Shown piece by piece: positions 34,970-43,537 of a DNA stretch of 64,000 nucleotides. Numbering within the stretch: position 1 is the first letter of the stretch; every line of letters begins with the position of its first letter. Source of the DNA: Polaromonas sp. (lineage in GTDB: Bacteria; Pseudomonadota; Gammaproteobacteria; Burkholderiales; Burkholderiaceae); contig PNMH01000003.1 of the NCBI GenBank assembly GCA_013823505.1, positions 1 to 64,000 of the forward strand, in the 5' to 3' direction. A program made the translations under genes and the position numbers. The notes beneath the pieces are model-generated. The model was given only the letters and a program-made list of their open reading frames with translations. It made no database searches and was not told the DNA's origin.

Positions 34970-34994
34970 ATTGTTCGTGATGCCGTGCAACAAT
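34970..34994. promoter_or_regulatory. Candidate AraC-type operator
   Basis: ATTGTT (34970-34975) and AACAAT (34989-34994) are a perfect inverted pair 13 bases apart in the 85-base spacer between the AEC transporter and the AraC regulator. It is likely a control site for one or both genes. Confidence 0.45.
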
Positions 34995-35025
34995 TTGCCC
35001 ACTTTCGTTAGCTATTCGTACAAAA

Positions 35026-35781
35026 ATGACCGAACCCCGTCTGGATCGTCTCTCCGCCTTGCTGGAAGGTCTGGCCCCGCGCGTGTGGCCATCGGATGGG
35101 GAGCGCGAGCTCTCGCTGCACATCGCACGTGCCGCCCTACCCGACGGTGAAGCTGCCCTGACCGATGGGCTGCACCTGCTGGTGAGCCCGCCAGGCCAGG
35201 GTGTGGATGTGCTGGCGCTGCGCGCGCGTGGTCTCGCGATCTGGATGAGTTTTGAGGTGGCCTTTGATGGCCCGGTGGGGCGGCTCTTCCTGGACGAGTT
35301 CAGACAGCCACTGGAGATCGCTCTGGCCCAGGCCGACCCCTCGCTGATCCAGGTGGTGCACCTGATCGCGGCCGAGATCGAGACCAAGCGCTGCGGGCAG
35401 CCCCTGTTCATGAACCGGGCTGGCGACATCCTGTTGATCGGCCTGTTGCGTCACCTGGTGTCTGCGCCGCTGGGCACCATGCGCTTGTTCAACGGTCTGG
35501 CCGACCCGCGCATCGCGCGCACCTTGGTGGGCATGCACGCCGAGCCGGCCAGCCGCTGGACACTGGACACGCTGGCAGTGGAAGCCGGCATGTCCCGGAC
35601 ATCCTTTGCCAACCGGTTCAAGACGGTGATGGGCCTGCCGCCTGGCAAGTACCTGGAGAACCTGAGGCTGACACTGGCGCACCGCATGGTGGCCAGCGGC
35701 GCAGGTCTCAAGCGCGTGGCGCGAGAGACGGGTTACGCCGGGCCTTCAACCTTGTCCAGGGCCATGCACCGCGCGGCCTGA
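35026..35781 (+). CDS. AraC family transcriptional regulator (cupin-type sensor)
   Basis: A 251-residue regulator with an N-terminal cupin-like domain (about 10-130) and a C-terminal AraC HTH pair: WTLDTLAVEAGMSRTSFANRF as first and VARETGYAGPSTLSRAMHR as second. It is slightly short compared with typical members, ending soon after the second HTH. Divergent placement implicates it in control of the AEC transporter and the GST/peroxiredoxin genes downstream of it. Confidence 0.9.
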   Translation: MTEPRLDRLSALLEGLAPRVWPSDGERELSLHIARAALPDGEAALTDGLHLLVSPPGQGVDVLALRARGLAIWMSFEVAFDGPVGRLFLDEFRQPLEIALAQADPSLIQVVHLIAAEIETKRCGQPLFMNRAGDILLIGLLRHLVSAPLGTMRLFNGLADPRIARTLVGMHAEPASRWTLDTLAVEAGMSRTSFANRFKTVMGLPPGKYLENLRLTLAHRMVASGAGLKRVARETGYAGPSTLSRAMHRAA

Positions 35782-35794
35782 AGCCGTTTCAGGC
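35776..35794. terminator. Hairpin built from two facing stop codons
   Basis: GCCTGAA, loop GCCGT, TTCAGGC is a perfect 7-bp stem containing the TGA of the AraC gene and the TGA of the convergent chemoreceptor gene. It has no T-run, but is compact and stable. Confidence 0.5.
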
Positions 35795-37357
35795 GTGCGC
35801 TGCGGTCAGCTTGAACGTGGCCACCGTCTGCACCAGTTCGCCGGCTTGGCTCTTGAGGCCGCTGGCGGCCGATGCGATCTGTTCGACCATGGCGGCGTTT
35901 TGTTGCGTCGTCTGGTCCATCTGGGTGACGGCCGCACCCACCTGAGCCACTGCACCACTTTGCTCGCTGCTGGCCGAGCTGATCTCGCTCACGATGTCGG
36001 TGACACGTCGGATGCTCTGCACCACCTCGGTCATGGTGTTGCGTGCCTGCTCGACCAGGGCCGAGCCCTGGTCAACGCGGCTCACGCTGTCGGAGATCAG
36101 GCCCTTGATTTCCTTGGCGGCCTCGGCACTGCGCCCGGCCAGCAGGCGAACTTCGCCCGCCACAACGGCAAAGCCGCGGCCCTGCTCGCCCGCGCGCGCC
36201 GCTTCCACGGCGGCGTTGAGCGCCAGGATGTTGGTCTGGAAGGCAATGCTGTCGATCACGGAAATGATGTCGGCGATTTTCTGGCTGGATTCGTTGATGG
36301 CGCGCATCTTGTCGACCATCTGGCCGACCACCTCGCCACCCTGCACGGCGACTGTTGAGGCGCTTTGCGCCAGCGTGTTGGCCTGGCGGGCGTTGTCGGC
36401 GTTCTGGCGCACGGTCGAACCCAGCTCTTCCATGCTGGCGGCGGTTTGCTCCAGCGCGCTGGCCTGGCTTTCCGTGCGTGAACTCAGGTCGTGATTGCCC
36501 TGGGCGATCTCGGTGCTGGCCAGCGCGACAGACTCACTGCCCTGGCGCACGCGGCCCACGATGCCGGCCATGTTGTCGCGCATGGTACGCAGGCTGTGCA
36601 AGAGGCTGTGCTCGTCACCCTGTTTGAGGTCGATCGGCACGCTGAGGTCGCCCTGCGCCATGCTTTCGGTGATCGATTTGGCCCGCGCTGGCTCACCACC
36701 GAGTTGGTGAAGGATGCTGCGTGCAATCACCAGTCCGACACCCAGCAACACCGCAGCCAGCGCCAGCGCAAACAGACCCATCAGCATGGCGCGGTCCTGG
36801 ATGGTGGTGATCACGTTGTCCACGTAGACGCCGGAGCCGATCACCCAGCCCCATGGCGCGAAGCCCTGGACATAAGACACCTTCTGCACGGGTGCCTCGC
36901 TGCCCGGTTTGGGCCACATGTAGGACACATAGCCGGAGCCCGACTGCTTGACGGTGTTGACGAACTCGACGAACAGGTGTTTACCGGTGGGGTCCTTGTT
37001 TTGCGAGAGGTCCTTGCCTTCCAGCTCCGGCTTGATCGGGTGCATCACCATCGCGGGCTGCATGTCGTTGATCCAGAAATACTCTGAGCCGCTGTAGCGC
37101 AGCGAGCGGATGGCGGCCAGCGCCAGACCCTGGGCCTGCCCGTCGGTCATCTTGCCCTGCGTGGCAAGGCCGTGAAAGTGCGCTGCCAGGCCGTGCGCGG
37201 TTTCCACCGTCTGCCTCACACCGCCTTGGCGCTCGGCCAGGATCAGCGCTCTTTCAGACGTGAGAAAAATGGCGAGCAGCACGGCCAGCCCGGCGACGGC
37301 GCTGGCCACAAGGATGCCCAGTCTTTTCGAGACGCCGAGTGAAGACAGTTGAAACAT
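35789..37357 (-). CDS. Methyl-accepting chemotaxis protein with single Cache sensor
   Basis: A 522-residue receptor: TM1 at about 12-32, periplasmic sCache_2 domain (about 35-190) with the diagnostic [15 protein letters not shown] and [15 protein letters not shown]2 at about 197-220, HAMP, and the signalling hairpin with [20 protein letters not shown]. sCache_2 receptors often sense small carboxylates or amines. ATG at 37357 follows AAAGGAG. It is divergent from a BCCT betaine-type transporter across 448 bases, so a link to osmolyte or quaternary amine sensing is possible but not shown. Confidence 0.95.
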   Translation of the reverse strand: MFQLSSLGVSKRLGILVASAVAGLAVLLAIFLTSERALILAERQGGVRQTVETAHGLAAHFHGLATQGKMTDGQAQGLALAAIRSLRYSGSEYFWINDMQPAMVMHPIKPELEGKDLSQNKDPTGKHLFVEFVNTVKQSGSGYVSYMWPKPGSEAPVQKVSYVQGFAPWGWVIGSGVYVDNVITTIQDRAMLMGLFALALAAVLLGVGLVIARSILHQLGGEPARAKSITESMAQGDLSVPIDLKQGDEHSLLHSLRTMRDNMAGIVGRVRQGSESVALASTEIAQGNHDLSSRTESQASALEQTAASMEELGSTVRQNADNARQANTLAQSASTVAVQGGEVVGQMVDKMRAINESSQKIADIISVIDSIAFQTNILALNAAVEAARAGEQGRGFAVVAGEVRLLAGRSAEAAKEIKGLISDSVSRVDQGSALVEQARNTMTEVVQSIRRVTDIVSEISSASSEQSGAVAQVGAAVTQMDQTTQQNAAMVEQIASAASGLKSQAGELVQTVATFKLTAAHA

Positions 37358-37805
37358 GAACAAACTCCTTTGAAAGCATGCGGGGGTTGCATCGGGTATC
37401 GACATGCGGGCGCGCGTCTGTAAACGGAAAAGCGCCCGTTTGACACCGCATTTCCACGGCCCGCCCGGTTGGGCCCGTCGCGCCAGGCGCTATTGGACCC
37501 AGTCGCTGGCTCGAAACGGGGGACAATGCAGGCCCTCACCGACGGCATGGTCGGCGCTCCTTCATGGCGCCGGCGGTGCCGGCCCTTGCTGACAGCCCCG
37601 CAGCGACACGACCCCAGTTGGTCGATGTTCCAGCCCCCTCTCGGGGTGCTGGCGGGAGTCCCTGACACATCGGGCCACCGCCGCCGTCGCACGCTTCCCC
37701 GTCTCCTGCTTGTGCAGCGGCCACACCTTGCGTGTCCGGCCAGACAGACCCTTTTCACGTTGCGGCGTACACCGGCGCAAACACCATCACTGGAGGACAT
37801 TTCCC
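37358..37805. other. 448-base non-coding spacer between chemoreceptor and BCCT genes
   Basis: This is the longest gene-free stretch in the window. No frame in it resembles a protein I recognise. It can form several GC-rich hairpins, for example GGCGC-TCCTTCATG-GCGCC (about 37551-37570) and an imperfect ACAC/GTGT hairpin flanked by GGCC on both sides at about 37720-37742. I compared it by eye with glycine and cobalamin riboswitch cores and saw no match. It may hold a structured leader for the BCCT-MarC transcript. Confidence 0.4.
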
Positions 37806-39353
37806 ATGCAACTCATCGTCTCGGCCGGGCTCATCCTGGCCATCGTCCTGTGGGGCGTCATCGCCCCCGCATCGCTGGGCGGGGTGTTCGACACGTTGCT
37901 GGCCGTCATCACGCGCGACTTCGGCTGGCTCTACTTGTGGGTGGTGCTAGGTCTGGTGGTGCTGGCGATGGTGCTGGCCTTCAGCCGCTATGGCGACCTG
38001 AAGCTCGGCGCCGAAGACGATGAGCCGGAGTTCTCGGTCGGGTCGTGGTTCGCCATGCTGTTTGCCGCCGGCATGGGCATCGGACTGGTGTTCTGGGGAG
38101 TGGCCGAGCCGATCTCGCACTACGGTGCGCCACCACCCGGCATCGCCCCCAACACCCCCGAGGCGGCGAATGCCGCCATGCGCTACAGCTTCTTCCATTG
38201 GGGCCTGCACCCCTGGGCGGTCTACAGCATCGTGGCCCTGGCCATCGCGTTCTTCCAGTTCCGCCGTGGCGGCTCGGCACTGGTGAGCACGGCGGTGGAG
38301 TCGTTGCCGTGGGCGCCGCTCAAAAAGCTCGGGCCGGTGGTCAACGTGTTGGCCGTGATCGCCACCGCATTCGGCGTGGCGGCGTCGCTGGGCATGGGGG
38401 CGCTGCAGATCAACAGCGGACTGAATTCCCTGATGGGCTTGCCGGTGAGCGAGTCCTCGCAGGTCGGCATCATCGTGGTGACCACGGTGCTGTTCCTGGC
38501 CTCGGCCGTCACCGGCGTCACCAAGGGCATCAAGTGGCTCTCCAACATCAACCTGTTGCTCGCTGCGCTGCTCACGCTCGCCATCTTTGTGATGGGGCCG
38601 ACCGTGGCCATCATCGACACCTTCACCAGCACGCTGGGCAGTTACGTGAGCGAGTTCGTTCGCATGAGCTTGCGCATGACGCCGTTCCGCGACAGCGGCT
38701 GGATCAGCGGCTGGACGGTTTTTTACTGGGCCTGGTGGGTGAGCTGGTCGCCGTTCGTGGGCCTGTTCATTGCACGGGTGTCACGCGGCCGGACCATCCG
38801 CGAATTCATCCTCGGCACGGTGCTGGCGCCCACACTGGCCGCCTTTGTGTGGTTCTCCGTGTTCGGTGGCACGGCGCTTAACCAGGAAATCATGCTGGGC
38901 CTGCCGATGGCCGAGGCCGTGGGTGTCGACGTGTCCACCGCCATGTTCGCCATGTTTGAAGCCCTGCCCATGAGCGGCCTGCTCAGCGGCGTGGCCACCA
39001 TTCTGGTTCTGGTTTTTTTCGTCACTTCGGGTGATTCGGCCACGCTGGTGCTGGGCATGATGAGCACGGGTGGCCAGGCCAACCCGAGCGCGCGCGTGAA
39101 GATCGTCTGGGGTCTGCTGGTCTCGGGCATCGCCATCAGCCTGCTGCTGGCCGGCGGCGTGAAAGCGGTGCAGACCGCCACCATCGTCTTTGCCCTGCCG
39201 TTCACCCTGGTGATCGTGCTCATGGCCGTGGCCCTGTGGCGTGGCGTGCGCGAAGACTGGGACGACGAGCAGCAGCGTGACAAGGCCTTGCGCCGGCGCA
39301 TGAAGACCCTGCTGGATCAACCGCAGCCGCAGCCGCAGCCGCCCGCGGCATGA
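37806..39353 (+). CDS. BCCT family betaine/choline/carnitine transporter
   Basis: A 515-residue protein with 12 membrane helices. BCCT hallmarks are AAGMGIGLVFWGVAEP in the substrate region and the Trp-rich WAWWVSWSPFVGLFIARVSRG signature near helix 8. It takes up quaternary ammonium compounds by sodium or proton symport. A GGAGG lies about 9 bases before the ATG at 37806. The C-terminus ends in an in-frame hexanucleotide repeat coding Gln-Pro repeats. Its stop overlaps the marC-like gene (ATGA). Confidence 0.95.
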   Translation: MQLIVSAGLILAIVLWGVIAPASLGGVFDTLLAVITRDFGWLYLWVVLGLVVLAMVLAFSRYGDLKLGAEDDEPEFSVGSWFAMLFAAGMGIGLVFWGVAEPISHYGAPPPGIAPNTPEAANAAMRYSFFHWGLHPWAVYSIVALAIAFFQFRRGGSALVSTAVESLPWAPLKKLGPVVNVLAVIATAFGVAASLGMGALQINSGLNSLMGLPVSESSQVGIIVVTTVLFLASAVTGVTKGIKWLSNINLLLAALLTLAIFVMGPTVAIIDTFTSTLGSYVSEFVRMSLRMTPFRDSGWISGWTVFYWAWWVSWSPFVGLFIARVSRGRTIREFILGTVLAPTLAAFVWFSVFGGTALNQEIMLGLPMAEAVGVDVSTAMFAMFEALPMSGLLSGVATILVLVFFVTSGDSATLVLGMMSTGGQANPSARVKIVWGLLVSGIAISLLLAGGVKAVQTATIVFALPFTLVIVLMAVALWRGVREDWDDEQQRDKALRRRMKTLLDQPQPQPQPPAA

Positions 39354-40027
39354 CCGCCGAGTTGCTGCTGGCGGTGGGCAAGAGCTACCTGTTCGTGTTC
39401 GCCGCCATCCTGCCCATCTTGAACCCGGCGGCCACCGCGCCGATTTTCCTCGGCCTCACCGAAGGCGCCTCGCCCAGCACGCGTGCGCTGCTGGCGCGGC
39501 GCATTGCGCGCAACATGTTTGCGCTCATGGTGGGCTCGATGCTGGTGGGCTCCTACGTGCTGGAGTTCTTCGGCATCTCGCTGCCCATCGTCCGCGTGGG
39601 CGGCGGGCTCATCGTGGCCGCCGCGGCCTGGCGGCTGCTCAACGCCAGCCACGCCAGCGACGACCGTCGCACCGTGCTGGCCGAGTCGTTCACGCCGGAA
39701 CAGGCGCGTCGCCAGGCGTTTTACCCGCTCACGTTTCCCATCAGCTGCGGGCCGGGCTCCATCGCTGCGGCCATCACGGTGGGGGTGGCGCTGAACGACA
39801 CGCGCCTGGCGCTGTCCCTGGCCCGCATGGGCGGCGGTGTGCTGGCGTTGCTCACCATCGGGCTGCTGCTCTATCTCGCGTTTCGCTATGCCCAGCAGCT
39901 GCTCAAACCGCTGGGCGAAGCCGGTAGCGTGATCTTCTTGCGCCTGTCGGCCTTCATCCTGTTGTGCCTGGGGGTGCAGATCGTGTGGGACGGGCTGAGC
40001 GAGCTGTTGAAAGGCCTGCTGAATTAG
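39350..40027 (+). CDS. MarC family integral membrane protein
   Basis: A 225-residue protein with six hydrophobic segments matching MarC/YchE: ILPILNPAATAPIFLGLT near the N-terminus, FYPLTFPISCGPGSIAAAITVG in two parts, and a C-terminal LRLSAFILLCLGVQIVWDGL. The function of this family is unknown; earlier links to antibiotic resistance were not upheld. Its ATG overlaps the BCCT stop by 4 bases, so it is translated from the same message, an association that would suggest a role in membrane transport or osmotic response. Confidence 0.9.
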   Translation: MTAELLLAVGKSYLFVFAAILPILNPAATAPIFLGLTEGASPSTRALLARRIARNMFALMVGSMLVGSYVLEFFGISLPIVRVGGGLIVAAAAWRLLNASHASDDRRTVLAESFTPEQARRQAFYPLTFPISCGPGSIAAAITVGVALNDTRLALSLARMGGGVLALLTIGLLLYLAFRYAQQLLKPLGEAGSVIFLRLSAFILLCLGVQIVWDGLSELLKGLLN

Positions 40028-40110
40028 GGTGAATCCGCTGCGCAAGTGAGAGGCCTCAGGGTATATTTTTGAAACATCGGCAACCGCCGATGACCCGCAC
40101 CGGCCCACCC

Positions 40111-40170
40111 ATGACCTTCAGCGTTCACCGCGCCGTGTCGACCTGTTCAGCGTCTGAGCCCGCTGTGTGA
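40111..40170 (+). other. Possible 19-codon leader frame overlapping a kinase start
   Basis: ATG at 40111 opens a 19-codon frame ending in TGA at 40168-40170, which overlaps the GTG start of the sensor kinase (GTGTGA). An in-frame ATG also lies at 40090. No ribosome site is visible, so translation is uncertain; if real it would couple to the kinase. Confidence 0.2.
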
Positions 40171-42620
40171 GCAACCGCGCGCGCCTCACCCCTGCCTTGG
40201 TGGCGCTGTTCACGGTGCTGGCGGCAGCGTTCCTGTGGTGGCAGTCGGAGCGTTCCCAAGCGCTGTTGCAGCAGCAGGTGTTGCTGCAGGCTGAGAAGCG
40301 CAGCATCCTCCTGGCCGACGCCATGGGCGGGCAGGTCAGTGGCCTGATCACCTCCCTCGACTTGCAGTTGCGCGATCTGCGCCGCGAGTGGTTGCGCGAC
40401 CCGGGCGGGTTCAACGAGCTTGCGCAGGGAATCATCGAGGCCCTGCCACGCGGTTTCGTCACCCACATCTCCGTGGCCAATGCCGACGGACACGTGATTC
40501 ACGACACCCTGGGCAAACCGGACGCCAGCTTCATTGGCGATCAGGCGCATTTCCAGACCCAGCGCGATGCCGCAACCGACGACCGACTCGTGATCGGCAA
40601 ACCGGTGAAGCCGAACAACGCAGACGGCTGGGAGGTGGTGGTCAACCGCTCGATCCTGGTGGACGGGCGCTTTGTGGGGTCGGTGCAGATGATGGTCTCC
40701 ACCGCTTTCATTGCGCGCAGGCTGGGTGCCTTGCAGCTTTCAGAACAAGACGTGGTCTCCTTGATCGCGCCCGATGGCACTTTCCTCGCCCGCAGCCGGG
40801 ACCATGAGGACGCCATGGGCACGAGCGTGCCGAGCCATCGGGCTTTCGTGGCCGACCGAGACGCGCGCAGCGGCAGCTTTCGCACCGAGGGGCTGGTCGA
40901 CGGCATCGCCCGCACATACGGCTGGTACCGCCTGCAAAGCAGCGGGCTGGTGGTGGCCATCGGCATCGCCGACCAGGCCGTGCTGGCCCCGCTGGCGCCG
41001 GCGTTCGAGAGCAACCGGCAGGTGACGGCGGCGCTCATCACCTTGCTGCTGGTGAGCGGGGGCTTGATCATCGCGCTGCTGGTGCACTTGGGGCGCAAGG
41101 CGTCGGCATTGGAGGCCAGCGAGGTGCTGCGGCTTCGCCAGTTCGGGAGCTCGCCGCTGGGCATGCTGGTGATGGACGCCACCACCAACCGGTTTGTGGA
41201 CTGCAACGAAGCGGCCCTGGCGCTCTATGGCTGTGCGCGCCGTGAAGACTTGCTGGGCAAGTCGCCCATGGACATCTCGGTCCAGGTCCAGCCGGATGGC
41301 CGGACGTCGGCCGAAAAAGGGCAGGCGTGCTTTGAACAGGCCCGCCGCTCGGGCGCGGTGGTGTTCGAGTGGCGACACCGGCGTCCCGATGGCAGTGAAT
41401 GGGATGGGGAAGGACACTTGATGGCGTTCGAGCTGGAGGGTCGCCCGCTCATTCAGTCCAGCATGCAGGACATCACCCTGCGCAAGCGAACCGAGGCCGC
41501 CCTGCAGGAAAGCGAGGGCCGTTTGAAAGAAGCGCAGCGCCTGGCCCGCGTGGGCAGCTGGAAACGCGATCTCGCCACCAACGAGCTCAGCTGGTCCGAC
41601 GAGATCTACCGCATCTTCGAAATCGAACCCTGGGTCAAACCCTCTTACAAGACCTTCATCACGCGCGTGCACTCCGACGACCGCGCGCTGGTGACCAGCA
41701 CCTACGAACATTCGGTGGAAACGCGCGCGCCTTATGAGGAGGTGCACCGCCTGCTCATGCCGGACGGGCGCGTCAAGCATGTTCGGGTCTCGGGCTTCAC
41801 CGAGTTCGAGGGCGACATGCCGCTGCGCAGCGTGGGCACCGTGCAGGACATCACCGAGGTGCACATGGCCGAAGAAGCGCTCAAGCGCTTGAACGAAGAG
41901 CTGGAACACCGCGTGGCCGAACGCACGCGCGAGATGTCGGTGCTCAACCGCGAGCTGGAGGCCTTTGCCTACAGCGTTTCGCACGACCTGCGCACACCGC
42001 TTCGCAGCATCGAGGGATTTGCCAGCCTGCTGGAAGAAGAGTGTGGCGTGCTGCTCAACGACGAGGGCAGGGGCTACGTCCACCGCATCCGAACTTCGTC
42101 ACGGCGCATGGGCCGGCTCATCTCGGACCTGCTGGCGCTGGCCCACCTGAACAGCACCGAGTTGCGCCTGGAGTCGGTGGACCTCACCCGCACCGCGCGC
42201 TCGATCTGCCGGGAGCTTGAGGCCACCGACCCGTCGCGCGAGGTCCATTGGCGCATCGATGACAACCTGCGGGTCAGTGCCGACCGCGGGCTGATGCGGG
42301 TGGTGTTGCAGAACCTGCTCGGCAATGCCTGGAAATACACCAGCCAGACGCCCCGCGCCGAGATCACCTTCACGCAGTCCACGCTGCCCGACGGCACGGT
42401 GGAGTTTTGCGTGTGCGACAACGGTGCCGGCTTCGACATGGTCTACGTGAGCCAGTTGTTCGAGCCCTTCAAGCGCCTGCATGCCCACCACGAATTCGAA
42501 GGCTCTGGCGTGGGCCTGGCCACGGTGCTCCGGGTGATTGAGCGCCACGGTGGGCGCGTGCGCGGCGAAGGCGCGGTCGGCCGGGGGGCAACGTTCTGTT
42601 TCAGCCTGCCAAAAGACTGA
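40167..42620 (+). CDS. Membrane sensor histidine kinase (dCache-PAS-PAS-HisKA-HATPase)
   Basis: 817 residues: TM1 at about 11-28, a double-Cache periplasmic sensor (about 40-280), TM2 at about 288-308, PAS domains at about 320-435 and 445-570, a coiled HVAERTREMSVLNRELEAF linker, HisKA with His606 in SVSHDLRTPLRS, and HATPase with NLLGNAWKY and GSGVGLATVLRVIERHGG. It has no receiver and no adjacent response regulator, so it is an orphan. GTG at 40167 is taken as start because it immediately precedes TM1. The dCache-HWE-free, phytochrome-like kinase core is of the type common in Comamonadaceae. Confidence 0.91.
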   Translation: MSNRARLTPALVALFTVLAAAFLWWQSERSQALLQQQVLLQAEKRSILLADAMGGQVSGLITSLDLQLRDLRREWLRDPGGFNELAQGIIEALPRGFVTHISVANADGHVIHDTLGKPDASFIGDQAHFQTQRDAATDDRLVIGKPVKPNNADGWEVVVNRSILVDGRFVGSVQMMVSTAFIARRLGALQLSEQDVVSLIAPDGTFLARSRDHEDAMGTSVPSHRAFVADRDARSGSFRTEGLVDGIARTYGWYRLQSSGLVVAIGIADQAVLAPLAPAFESNRQVTAALITLLLVSGGLIIALLVHLGRKASALEASEVLRLRQFGSSPLGMLVMDATTNRFVDCNEAALALYGCARREDLLGKSPMDISVQVQPDGRTSAEKGQACFEQARRSGAVVFEWRHRRPDGSEWDGEGHLMAFELEGRPLIQSSMQDITLRKRTEAALQESEGRLKEAQRLARVGSWKRDLATNELSWSDEIYRIFEIEPWVKPSYKTFITRVHSDDRALVTSTYEHSVETRAPYEEVHRLLMPDGRVKHVRVSGFTEFEGDMPLRSVGTVQDITEVHMAEEALKRLNEELEHRVAERTREMSVLNRELEAFAYSVSHDLRTPLRSIEGFASLLEEECGVLLNDEGRGYVHRIRTSSRRMGRLISDLLALAHLNSTELRLESVDLTRTARSICRELEATDPSREVHWRIDDNLRVSADRGLMRVVLQNLLGNAWKYTSQTPRAEITFTQSTLPDGTVEFCVCDNGAGFDMVYVSQLFEPFKRLHAHHEFEGSGVGLATVLRVIERHGGRVRGEGAVGRGATFCFSLPKD

Positions 42621-42623
42621 AAC

Positions 42624-42691
42624 CCCCACGCTCCCGCGCTTCGCGGCCCCCGAGGGGGCCGATTCACCTTGGGGCTGCCCGGCGGCGAATC
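42624..42691. repeat. Comamonadaceae-type intergenic repeat, copy 1
   Basis: The stretch starts CCCCCACGCTCC, contains the perfect hairpin GGCCCCC-GA-GGGGGCC (42645-42660), and continues with CACCTTGGGG and CCCGGCGGCGAATC, closely matching the element at 51074-51153. It fills the gap between two convergent genes and runs into the stop codon of the PACE gene. Confidence 0.75.
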
Positions 42692-43127
42692 AGGCCCGGG
42701 CCGAGGCCGGCAGTCCGAAGACGGCGTCAAACGCCCAGTTGAAGACGAAGGTGTAGATCAGGAAAAACACCACGAGGGCCATGTCCATCACCAGCGCCTG
42801 CCACAGACCGATGCCCAGCCACCACGCGATCAGCGGCACCAGCATCAGCACCAGCCCGGCCTCGAAGATGACGGCGTGCGCCACGCGACGCTTCACGCTG
42901 CGGCCCTTGACCGGCTGGCGCGCTTCCCAGTGCTCAAAGAGGCTGTTGAACACGAGGTTCCACACCACGGCCACGGCCGAGGTGGCGGTGGCCAGTGCGC
43001 CGCTGGCCACCAGGCTCTCGCCCGACATCAGCATCAGACCCAGGCCCGCCAGCGCAATCGCCAGCACCTCGTACAGGCTGATGTAGACGACGCGCCGCCA
43101 AATCCCCTGCAACTTGGCTGCGCTCAC
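42690..43127 (-). CDS. PACE family efflux transporter
   Basis: The 145-residue protein has four membrane helices in two similar halves, each with the bacterial transmembrane pair pattern: RRVVYISLYEVLAIALA then VVWNLVFNSLFEHWEAR in the first, and AHAVIFEAGLVLMLVPLIAW then YTFVFNWAFDAVFGLP in the second. The conserved Glu in the first helix (YISLYEV) and the WN and FE motifs are present. PACE proteins such as AceI export chlorhexidine and polyamine-like compounds. It starts at a GTG directly abutting the upstream stop (TGAGTG). Confidence 0.93.
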   Translation of the reverse strand: MSAAKLQGIWRRVVYISLYEVLAIALAGLGLMLMSGESLVASGALATATSAVAVVWNLVFNSLFEHWEARQPVKGRSVKRRVAHAVIFEAGLVLMLVPLIAWWLGIGLWQALVMDMALVVFFLIYTFVFNWAFDAVFGLPASARA

Positions 43128-43427
43128 TCAGAGCGGGTCGTGCAGGGCCTTGGACAAGGCGGCGATGTTGGCCGCGCTGGGCACCTGCGGCTTCATTTCG
43201 TCCTCGGCAGCGGTGGCGTTTTCGTGCGCCTGGATGGCATTGACCATGTCGTACTGCGTCTCCCACACCAGGGTCTTGCCGGGTGGGCAGAGGTCGCGCA
43301 CGGTGCCGAACCAGTAGTAACCGTCGTTGCCGCCGAATAGCTTGTCGATGCCACCGGCGTCACCCGTTTTGAGGCCATGGGCCGACAGGATCTGGGTGAG
43401 TTTGTGGTGGGAGACGGAATAGGGCAT
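43128..43427 (-). CDS. Small conserved hypothetical protein
   Basis: A 99-residue soluble protein starting PYSVSHHKLTQILSAHGLKTG. I do not recognise its family. It has a possible helix at 5-18, a Trp/Tyr-rich middle (DGYYWFGTVRDLCPPGKTLV in part) and an acidic helical tail. Its stop directly abuts the GTG start of the PACE transporter, so the pair is probably co-translated, which makes a link with that transporter or with stress likely but unproven. Confidence 0.7.
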   Translation of the reverse strand: MPYSVSHHKLTQILSAHGLKTGDAGGIDKLFGGNDGYYWFGTVRDLCPPGKTLVWETQYDMVNAIQAHENATAAEDEMKPQVPSAANIAALSKALHDPL

Positions 43428-43537
43428 GTCGCAAGCAGTGTTCGTGTGGGCCGGCGAGTGTACCGAAACACTCGCCTTGTTGCAGACCACCCGGCTTGGG
43501 ACGCGATGGCGGCCAGCACCATCCACAGCGCAGTGTC

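Noticed and set aside
37620..37760. Possible cobalamin or glycine riboswitch before the BCCT gene
   Set aside because: Short pieces such as GCAGGAGAC on the minus strand recall cobalamin elements, but their order is wrong and the core is missing.
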